Origin: a virus
Strand: one strand, 5' to 3'
Length of the DNA stretch: 26,840 nucleotides
Virus record (IMG/VR): IMGVR_UViG_3300010885_030919
Span: 1 to 26,840 of that record
Position 1 is the first letter of the stretch. Each line of letters begins with the position of its first letter. Shown piece by piece: positions 15,094 through 22,544 of this stretch. The notes under the pieces were generated by a model. That model did no database searches and was not told the origin of the DNA. It saw only the letters and a program-made list of their open reading frames with translations. The translations under genes were made by a program, and so were the position numbers.

Positions 15094-17079
15094 ATGGCTC
15101 AGCAAATAGTTAATACAGGTATTGTAGCTAATGACGGAGTAGGTGATCCGCTACGCACTTCTATGCAAAAAGTTAATAATAACTTTTCTGAATTTTATTC
15201 CGTATTTGTTCCTGGATCTTCAAATAACGTAACAGCTTCAAATAACTTAACTGTTACCGCTAACGTTATTTCGAATAACATTTTTGCTAATACTAAACTT
15301 AAAGTTGGTTCTGCAGCAGGATATGATTTTGGTTCCCTTGCTATTATAGAAATTGACGCCTCTCAAAATACCTATGTTCAATCAGTTATTCAAAATGCTA
15401 ATTCTGGAACTAACGCTTCTGGTGATCTTGTAATCACTGCTGATACTGGTAATGATTCCGTCAACTATGTCGACTTTGGTATTAATAGCTCTACGTATTC
15501 TAATACGACATATACTATTGCTGGAGCATTAGATGCCTATCTTTATACTTCAAATACTAATTTAACTATCGGTACAGCTTCTGCAAAAGAAGTTATATTC
15601 CATGCTGGTGGTACATTAGCTGCAAATAAAGTTTTAACAATCAATGCAACAGCAGTAACAGTTGTAAATAGTATAAGCTTAGTTGCTAATGGCGCTAGTG
15701 GCGCTGCAGGTCAAGTTCTTACTTCAAATGGAAGTGCTTTATATTGGGGTAATCCATCTGTTAACGTAACCGCACAGTATTCATGGACAAATACTCAATC
15801 ATTCAGTAATACTATTACATTCGGTAATAGCACTAGTAATTCAACCCTTACTGCAGCTATTACTTTAAGACAATCTAATTCGACTGTTAATGCTTCGATG
15901 AATTCTAATACAGTTCAAATTGCCAACTCAACTGGTAACACCCAAATTACTGCTACATCATTACTAACGCAAACTAGCGCCACTGTTAACAGTAATATAT
16001 CTGCAACTCAGATAAGTGTTGCTAACTCAACTGGTAATATTGCTGTTACTGCTACTTCTGTAACTTTATCAAATTCAACTGCAGCTTTTCTTGTCGCTAA
16101 TGCTACTGGCGTTTATGCAACTGTTAATGCTGTATTTAATAGCACAAACCTATTATATACTGGTAATACGACAACACAACCAACTGTTACCTTAGCTAAT
16201 ACTGGATCATTTACAATTGGTAATAGTAGTACTACACAAACTACTTCTACTATCGCAGTTGCCAATTCCGTGGGTAATATTGCTATTACACCTACTTCTG
16301 TAGCATTATCAAATACAACTCAGCCAATATTTGTCGCTAACTCGACAGCTGTAACTGCTTTCAATAAAATTCAAATTGGTAATAATGCCATAAATCCATA
16401 TTCATATGGTACTGCAGCAGCTGTTGAAGTTGATTTATCATCTAATGGATTCGTTCAGGTTGTAATACAAAACTCAAATACACAATTAAATGCTTCTTCT
16501 GACCTTGTTGCAGCAGCTGATAGTGGTAACGATGTAAGCAACTACGTCGATCTTGGTATCAATAGTTCTACATATTCTAATGCATCTTATAATATCGGTG
16601 GAGCATTAGACGCTTATCTTTACGCTTCTAACGGTGCATTAACTATTGGTACTGCTTCTGTTAAAGACGTTGTTATCCATGCTGGTGGTACAACAACTAC
16701 TAACAGAATTCTTACTGTTAATACAAGTGCTGTTACTGTAAATACTTCAGCCAACCTTACTGTCTTATCAAATACATTTAACCTTGGTACTTCAAACGTT
16801 GCTGGCCATACAACTTATGGTGCAGGTGGATATACATATCTACCAAACGGTTTGAAAATGATATTTGGAGCGATTACGACTGCTAACTCTACAGCTAACA
16901 TTATATCGTTTTCTGCGCAAAGTGGCGTTTCATTTACTTCAAACTGTTACTCGCTAACTTTAACTTCAAACGCTGTAGCTTCTGTTGCAGCTGCATATAC
17001 AGTTAATGCTACTAGCTTTACATTAATAACAAATAGTGCTACTGCATCGACTGTATCGTTTATGGCGATTGGTATTTAA
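15094..17079 (+). CDS. Fiber-like virion protein with duplicated domain
   Basis: The protein has 661 residues. The N-terminus IVNTGIVANDGVGDPLRTSM followed by QKVNNNFSEFY is a well-known entry motif of phage fiber and baseplate appendage proteins ('NDGTGDPLR.A..KiN.NF.E.Y'), where it precedes a trimeric shaft. Two copies of a domain of about 122 residues sit at 70-191 and 425-549, each containing IQN.N, a D-x-GND run, YVD-x-GINSSTYSN, GALDAYLY and HAGG. Between them are Asn/Ser/Thr-rich repeats (NSTGNI, SNST) typical of beta-helical shafts. The C-terminal about 90 residues (AGHTTYGAGGYTYLPNGLKM then IFGAITTANS) look like a fiber tip domain with 'LPNGLk..FG'. It lies between the gp7-position gene and gp8, where T4 has no fiber. 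AAGGA precedes the ATG. Confidence 0.78.
   Translation: MAQQIVNTGIVANDGVGDPLRTSMQKVNNNFSEFYSVFVPGSSNNVTASNNLTVTANVISNNIFANTKLKVGSAAGYDFGSLAIIEIDASQNTYVQSVIQNANSGTNASGDLVITADTGNDSVNYVDFGINSSTYSNTTYTIAGALDAYLYTSNTNLTIGTASAKEVIFHAGGTLAANKVLTINATAVTVVNSISLVANGASGAAGQVLTSNGSALYWGNPSVNVTAQYSWTNTQSFSNTITFGNSTSNSTLTAAITLRQSNSTVNASMNSNTVQIANSTGNTQITATSLLTQTSATVNSNISATQISVANSTGNIAVTATSVTLSNSTAAFLVANATGVYATVNAVFNSTNLLYTGNTTTQPTVTLANTGSFTIGNSSTTQTTSTIAVANSVGNIAITPTSVALSNTTQPIFVANSTAVTAFNKIQIGNNAINPYSYGTAAAVEVDLSSNGFVQVVIQNSNTQLNASSDLVAAADSGNDVSNYVDLGINSSTYSNASYNIGGALDAYLYASNGALTIGTASVKDVVIHAGGTTTTNRILTVNTSAVTVNTSANLTVLSNTFNLGTSNVAGHTTYGAGGYTYLPNGLKMIFGAITTANSTANIISFSAQSGVSFTSNCYSLTLTSNAVASVAAAYTVNATSFTLITNSATASTVSFMAIGI
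15301..15666 (+). repeat. Intragenic domain duplication, copy 1
   Basis: Residues 70-191 of the fiber-like protein. Shared blocks with copy 2 include GINSSTYSN, GALDAYLY, LTIGTAS.K and HAGG. By eye roughly 60 percent of residues are the same once aligned. Confidence 0.8.
15901..16340 (+). repeat. Degenerate shaft repeats in fiber-like gene
   Basis: The stretch encodes repeated NSTGNI.(V/I)T.TSV.LSN.T units. The 60-base block 16021-16080 matches 16261-16320 at about 47 positions by eye, exactly 240 bases (80 codons) apart, and both are followed by a shared TTGTCGCTAA. This is best read as fiber-shaft repeats, not a DNA-level element. Confidence 0.65.
16366..16740 (+). repeat. Intragenic domain duplication, copy 2
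   Basis: Residues about 425-549 of the fiber-like protein, homologous to copy 1 at 15301-15666 over their whole length. DNA identity is clearly lower than protein similarity, so the duplication is not recent. Confidence 0.8.
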
Positions 17080-17087
17080 GGAATAAA

Positions 17088-18614
17088 ATGGGTAAAATTT
17101 TACCAGCCTTTAAGAATGCAATTATCGACGATATTGCAGATGGTATTTTAGCGAATACTACTCACTATTATGCATTCGCTGCATTTTCTGCTAATACACC
17201 ATCTGCTACAGTAGATGATTCTTTCATCAATGATTGGCAAATGTTATTTGGTAAGAAAATAACATACGGAAATATTTTCCCAGTTATTTCTAATAAAATT
17301 TGGACAACTAATACCGTATATGACATCTATGATAATCATGTCGATTTATCAGAATCTGATTTTTATATTTCTTCTCAATTAGGTGGTTATTATCTTATCT
17401 ATAAATGTCTTGATAATGCAAATGGAGCTCCTTCAACTGCTAATCCTAGTTCTGTAGCTATACCTACACAAACTTCGACATTTCAAACTGCTGATAATTA
17501 TAAGTGGAAATATATCACTTCAATTAGTTCTGCTGTCTATAATAGATTTGCAACTGACGCTTATATGCCAGTATATCCAAATTCTTCTATTGTTTCAGCC
17601 GCTACACAAAATAGTGGTATAGATAATATTTTAATCGCTAATTCTGGTTCTGGATATAACTCTTATCATAGCGGAATTGTACAATCAGTTAATACTTCTA
17701 TTATTCAAATAGAAGCATCTGCTTCTACTATTGATACTTTTTATAAAGGAAATGCGATTTACCTTTACAGTAATGGTACGCCTTCTTCTTCACAACTTTT
17801 AAATGTTTCAAATTCTTATTCAAATTCTACTGGTAGATATATTATACCCGATGCAGCACCAAATACATCAATTATTCAAGCTGGTGTTTCTGGATATATA
17901 ATTTCTCCAAGAATTAAAATATATTCAGATGCTACTAATCCTCCTGCAGCATATTGCACAATGAATACAACATCTAATAGTATTGCAAATGTTATAATTA
18001 TCAATAGTGGTTCAAATATAACATGGGCTAATATTGCAGTTATAAGTAATACTAGTTATGGTTCTAGTGCTAATTTACAGGCGATTGTTCCACCTCCAGG
18101 TGGTCATGGTTCAGATCCTGCCAGCGAACTATTTGTAAAAGGTATGGGTATATATTTTACTTTTTCAAACAATGAAGTTAATTCTATTCCTACAAATATT
18201 TCTTATAGTAAAATAGGCTTGATTAAAAATCCATCTGCAATTGATGCTACTGGAGTTAAAACCGCTGTAACATCAGCTAATGCATTTAGTTCAATATTAC
18301 AGGCTAATTTATCTCCAACATTAAATACTCTTTCTTTACTATCCGTTGGTGATACTGTTACTGGAAATACTAGTGGTGCAGTAGGAACTGTAGTATTTTG
18401 TAATACTAGCACGGTATTTTTAACAGGCGATAAAACTTTTGCAAATAATGAATATATTGTAAGTAGTAATGGTAGTATCTCTACGACACTAGTTATAAAT
18501 ACATTAGGTGATGTTTACACAAAAGATATAAAGCCCATATACGTTCAATCGATTAGCACAGTTTCGAGATCTAACACTCAAAATGAAGCGTTTAAAATGA
18601 TTATCCAAATTTAA
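17088..18614 (+). CDS. 8: Baseplate wedge subunit gp8-like
   Basis: The protein has 508 residues (T4 gp8 has 334). Residues 1-150 carry the gp8 pattern: AFKNAIIDDIADGILANTTH, WQMLFGKKITYGNIFPVISN, WTTNTVYDIYDNH, YLIYKCLDNANGAPST and DNYKWKYITSIS. A later PPPGGHGSDPASEL (around 337-350) is also characteristic. gp8 dimers sit at the wedge periphery in T4. The extra length is in beta-rich insertions and in the C-terminal half, which includes LSVGDTVTGNTSGAVGTVVF. The ribosome-binding site is AAGGA. It lies between fiber-like and DUF4815-type genes, as wedge and appendage genes often intermix in these phages. Confidence 0.82.
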   Translation: MGKILPAFKNAIIDDIADGILANTTHYYAFAAFSANTPSATVDDSFINDWQMLFGKKITYGNIFPVISNKIWTTNTVYDIYDNHVDLSESDFYISSQLGGYYLIYKCLDNANGAPSTANPSSVAIPTQTSTFQTADNYKWKYITSISSAVYNRFATDAYMPVYPNSSIVSAATQNSGIDNILIANSGSGYNSYHSGIVQSVNTSIIQIEASASTIDTFYKGNAIYLYSNGTPSSSQLLNVSNSYSNSTGRYIIPDAAPNTSIIQAGVSGYIISPRIKIYSDATNPPAAYCTMNTTSNSIANVIIINSGSNITWANIAVISNTSYGSSANLQAIVPPPGGHGSDPASELFVKGMGIYFTFSNNEVNSIPTNISYSKIGLIKNPSAIDATGVKTAVTSANAFSSILQANLSPTLNTLSLLSVGDTVTGNTSGAVGTVVFCNTSTVFLTGDKTFANNEYIVSSNGSISTTLVINTLGDVYTKDIKPIYVQSISTVSRSNTQNEAFKMIIQI

Positions 18615-18627
18615 TTAGGGAATAACT

Positions 18628-21600
18628 ATGCCAATTAAGACAGATTTAAATACTCCTCCCTACTATGATGATTATAATGCAAATAACGAATATTATCGTA
18701 TTTTGTTTAGACCTGCAACCGCTGTACAAGCTCGCGAACTAACACAAACACAATCGATTCTTCAAAATCAAATTGAAAATTTCGGTAATTGGGCTTTTAA
18801 AAGCGGTGACATCGTTTCAGGTTGCGCCATTCACGACGATCCAGCTGTTGATTTCGTACGTCTTCAAGATTTTCAAACAAATACTGCATCTTTTAGTATA
18901 GTTTCATTTGCCAATTTGCAAGTTGTTAGCGCAACTTCTAACTTGACTGCAACTGTTCTTTATGCAAATTCAGGTCTAGTTTCTCAGTATCCAAATACAA
19001 ATGTTATCTATGTTAACTATGTTAATACAGGTAATAATGGTGCTAAAGTATTTTCTAATAATGAATCTTTAATTTTCTATACTAATCCAAGAACTGGAAA
19101 TAATACAGCCGATACTGTTGCTATAGTAAATACATATGCAAATTCTACTTCTGGACAAACAGCTGTTGGTTTAGCGCATGGTGTCCATGTTGATGCTGGC
19201 GTTGTTTATCTTAATGGTGTATTCGTCAATGTATTAAATCCAACATATGGTATTGTTAATAATTTCGGAACATATGCAGGTAATAATGTTGTTGGGTTCA
19301 CATTAACTGAATCTATCGTAACAGAAAATCAAGATACATCATTACTTGATAATGCTCTCGGTTATTCAAATGAAAATGCTCCAGGAGCACATCGTTTAAA
19401 ATTATTACCAACTCTTGTTTCTCTTGACCCAACTACTTCTTCAAACACAAACGGATTTAATCCGATAGTTTCATATAACTATGGATCCCTTATTACCCAA
19501 ACAATCGCTTCGAAAAATGTATATTCTATTATCGGCGATGTTATGGCTAAGAGAACATATGAAGAATCGGGTAATTATGTTGTAAATCCATTTGTTGTTG
19601 ATAGTGTTACTTCTGGTCCAATTTCTTTATCTTCAAATCAAGTTTTTGGCAGAATTAATCCAGGCGTTGGGTATGCACAAGGTTATCGTGTAGAATTACA
19701 AAAAGCAGCATATATTAATATGCGTCGTGGTGTTGATACAGATAATAATAGCCAACAACAAATTACTTTTAATTATGGTGGATATTTTCTATTAAATGAA
19801 GTAGCTGGTGATTTTGATTTTACAAAAGCTGCAAGTGTTACACTATATGACACTGCACAACAAGCAGTAACCAATAGAACTTGGAATTCTTTAACTCCTA
19901 CTGGAACAGCTATCGGTACAGCTTCTTTAAAATGTTTTACATATAATAATGGTTCAATTGGTTCTAACACTGCACAATACAATCTTCATGTATTCAATGT
20001 TTTTATGAATTCAGGTTATAATGTAAGTCAAATTAAATCTGTATATTATAATGGCACAGTTAAAGGTGTAGGCGATTTAGTAAAAACAGGTATCCAATCT
20101 TCTTCTGTTAAAGATCAACTTTATACTTTTGGTACTCCAGGTCTTTTAAATTTAAGAGATACAAGCAATAATATTAATACAGAATACGTTTATAGAAATA
20201 GAACATCTGCTACGATGAATACTAGTGGCGACTTAACTGTTACCATTACTTCATCTGCTCCAGGTGGTACTGATATTTTACCATATGGTATTGGACAACT
20301 TGCAGACTCTGATGCTGTATCATTTAATCTTATTGCTACTGCAAACGTTGATTCTGCTGCTCTTACGGGTACTGTAAACGTTTCTAGTACAAGCACTACA
20401 GTTCTTGGTAACGCGACTTCATTTTTAACTGCTTTTAATCCATTTGATACTATTAAAGTTGGTTCTGATAAAAGAACAATTGTTTCTATAACTAACGCAA
20501 CATCTCTTACAGTTGATTCTGCATTTACATCTACTTTAACTACACAAACATATAATAAAACATATGTTTCTGGAAAACTTATTCCAATAAGCACAGCTTC
20601 TGTTAATGGTCCTACTTCTTTTGTTAACGTAACAAATTCGACATCATTTACAATTAACACCGCCGAAGTTCCAAGTTCTGGGTTAGCAGTTGATGTTATC
20701 TATGATATATTAAGAACAAATACTAGACCAGCTGCAAAAGTAATTAATAAAAATCGTTTTGTTAAATTAAATACTTTAACAACGCCAAATGGTCCATGGT
20801 GCTTAGGATATAGTGATGTGCACCAAATTAGAGCAATTTATGGATCAAGTGATGGCACATATTCTATTACCAATAATGATGTAACAGAAAATTTTGTATT
20901 AGATACAGGTCAAAAAGATACACATTATGATCTTGCTTATTTGTATCCTACTTCTGGATATAATACTAATGCAACTCCATATCTATTAGTTAAGTTAGAT
21001 TATTTCTCCGCTAATACTTCAGCTGGTGTTAATTTTTATACTGTTGAATCATATCCAATAAATGATGGGTTACCTGGATTTGTTACCGTTTCATCGAGTA
21101 ACACTATAGTTCTCGGAACAGATACAACTTTTAATACATCTTTTAATATTGGTGATCTTATTCAAGTAGATAATTTAACATTTAGAACTGTAAGTAGCAT
21201 TTCAAATTCTACATATATGACTGTGAATAATCCATTTAATAATAATCTTGTAAATGTAAATTATTATAATGCAACATCAATACAAACTAAAGATATGCCT
21301 CTTTATGTCGATGATTCAGGTAAAAAAATACCGCTAAGAGATTATGTAGATTTCCGTGTCAATAGCGTTATAACTGCAACTGATACTGGTAAATGCGACA
21401 CATCAAATACATCGCAGTTAACTGCTGCTATTTCTGCAGCAACTGTTAATCCTTCTTCTACGCTTACTTTTTCAATACCAACTAATGGGTTGAATGTACC
21501 TTCATATGGTAAAAATTTCCAATCTGATTATACATATTATCTTGGTAGAAAAGATTTGGTTCTTATCACATCAGATAATGTTATTAAAGTTAAAGAAGGT

Positions 21601-22527
21601 TTATCTAGTTTAAGCCCGCAGCATCCACTATATCCAGATAATGCAATGGCTGTTGCTGTTATGGATATTCCCCCATATCCATCTTTATCTTCAGACCAAC
21701 GCGATTCATTATTAACAATAAATCAGCGTTCTAAAAATATAACTCGTGATACATCTCTTGCTATTTCAGTCACTCCTGTAACTAATCGTAGATATACTAT
21801 GAAAGATATTGGGAAAATTGATTCACGAGTTACTAACTTAGAATATTACACAGCTTTAACTCTATTAGAGAAAAAAGCTACAGATATGACAGTTACAGAT
21901 CATAATGGTCTTAATAGATTTAAAAATGGTATCTTCGTAGATCCATTTAATGATTTTACTCAAAGCGATGTATCTAATCCTGAATATTCTATAGCTATAG
22001 ATAAAAATAATGGATATGCTAGGCCAAGAATTGTTCGTGAAGTTGTTAAAATTGAATTCAATAGTTCTACATCTTCAAATGTTCAACAAACAGGTCGTGT
22101 AATATCATTACCATATACTGAAGTTGCTCATATTGTTCAACCTTTTGCAACTAAATATAGAAGTTCTGCTCATGTATCACATGCATGGAATGGAACATGT
22201 GTATTAATCCCATCATATGATAATCATGTTGATACAAATAATACAGGTTCTATATCTATTACTGTAGATTTAACAACGCCATGGAATGAATTTGCACAAA
22301 GCCCATTTGGTTCTATTTGGGGCGATTGGGTAACAACTACATCAGTAACTTCTAAAACGGTCACAACTAATAATGGTGGATTTATACCTGTTGTCGATCT
22401 CGGTTATGTTGGTCAATTTACAGGTGGTCAAGCACAAGAAAATGCAAATCAAGCAGCTCTTGCTAAAATACATCAAATGTATGGTAATAATGTAACTATT
22501 GGTTCTCTTTCTATACGTCATAGTTAA
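18628..22527 (+). CDS. Large tail/baseplate structural protein with DUF4815-type N-terminus
   Basis: The protein has 1299 residues. The N-terminus (PPYYDDYNANNEYYRILFRP, VQARELTQTQSILQNQIENF then GNWAFKSGD) is the signature of the DUF4815 family found in virion proteins of marine T4-like phages. VHVDAGVVYLNGVFV and VGYAQGYRVELQKAA are also typical of that region, which covers about 600 residues. Two copies of the GT-domain follow (about 581-646 and 817-884). The C-terminal third has a strand- and turn-rich part and IPYTEVAHIVQPFATKYRSS, then a Trp-containing WGDWVTTTSV segment. It is presumed to be a peripheral baseplate or fiber-attachment protein; no individual biochemical function is known to me. 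It starts after AGGGAA. Confidence 0.8.
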   Translation: MPIKTDLNTPPYYDDYNANNEYYRILFRPATAVQARELTQTQSILQNQIENFGNWAFKSGDIVSGCAIHDDPAVDFVRLQDFQTNTASFSIVSFANLQVVSATSNLTATVLYANSGLVSQYPNTNVIYVNYVNTGNNGAKVFSNNESLIFYTNPRTGNNTADTVAIVNTYANSTSGQTAVGLAHGVHVDAGVVYLNGVFVNVLNPTYGIVNNFGTYAGNNVVGFTLTESIVTENQDTSLLDNALGYSNENAPGAHRLKLLPTLVSLDPTTSSNTNGFNPIVSYNYGSLITQTIASKNVYSIIGDVMAKRTYEESGNYVVNPFVVDSVTSGPISLSSNQVFGRINPGVGYAQGYRVELQKAAYINMRRGVDTDNNSQQQITFNYGGYFLLNEVAGDFDFTKAASVTLYDTAQQAVTNRTWNSLTPTGTAIGTASLKCFTYNNGSIGSNTAQYNLHVFNVFMNSGYNVSQIKSVYYNGTVKGVGDLVKTGIQSSSVKDQLYTFGTPGLLNLRDTSNNINTEYVYRNRTSATMNTSGDLTVTITSSAPGGTDILPYGIGQLADSDAVSFNLIATANVDSAALTGTVNVSSTSTTVLGNATSFLTAFNPFDTIKVGSDKRTIVSITNATSLTVDSAFTSTLTTQTYNKTYVSGKLIPISTASVNGPTSFVNVTNSTSFTINTAEVPSSGLAVDVIYDILRTNTRPAAKVINKNRFVKLNTLTTPNGPWCLGYSDVHQIRAIYGSSDGTYSITNNDVTENFVLDTGQKDTHYDLAYLYPTSGYNTNATPYLLVKLDYFSANTSAGVNFYTVESYPINDGLPGFVTVSSSNTIVLGTDTTFNTSFNIGDLIQVDNLTFRTVSSISNSTYMTVNNPFNNNLVNVNYYNATSIQTKDMPLYVDDSGKKIPLRDYVDFRVNSVITATDTGKCDTSNTSQLTAAISAATVNPSSTLTFSIPTNGLNVPSYGKNFQSDYTYYLGRKDLVLITSDNVIKVKEGLSSLSPQHPLYPDNAMAVAVMDIPPYPSLSSDQRDSLLTINQRSKNITRDTSLAISVTPVTNRRYTMKDIGKIDSRVTNLEYYTALTLLEKKATDMTVTDHNGLNRFKNGIFVDPFNDFTQSDVSNPEYSIAIDKNNGYARPRIVREVVKIEFNSSTSSNVQQTGRVISLPYTEVAHIVQPFATKYRSSAHVSHAWNGTCVLIPSYDNHVDTNNTGSISITVDLTTPWNEFAQSPFGSIWGDWVTTTSVTSKTVTTNNGGFIPVVDLGYVGQFTGGQAQENANQAALAKIHQMYGNNVTIGSLSIRHS

Positions 22528-22544
22528 TAATTTAGGAGATAATT

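Noticed and set aside
15901-16340. Repeats as a CRISPR array or DNA-level satellite
   Set aside because: The repeats are in codon phase, diverged, and encode a continuous Asn/Ser/Thr-rich fiber shaft. There are no constant repeats with unique spacers.
18494-18501. TATAAATA inside the gp8-like gene (and another at 26590-26597)
   Set aside because: Both are inside coding sequence, and at about one-third GC several such octamers are expected by chance in a window this long. The first, about 130 bases before the 1299-residue gene, could be an internal late promoter but is not supported further.
20190-20660. Open frame of 156 codons on the minus strand inside the 1299-residue gene
   Set aside because: It is antisense to a gene with clear family motifs, has no ribosome-binding site that I can see, and its Val/Leu/Glu-rich product mirrors the Asn/Ser/Thr codons of the plus strand.
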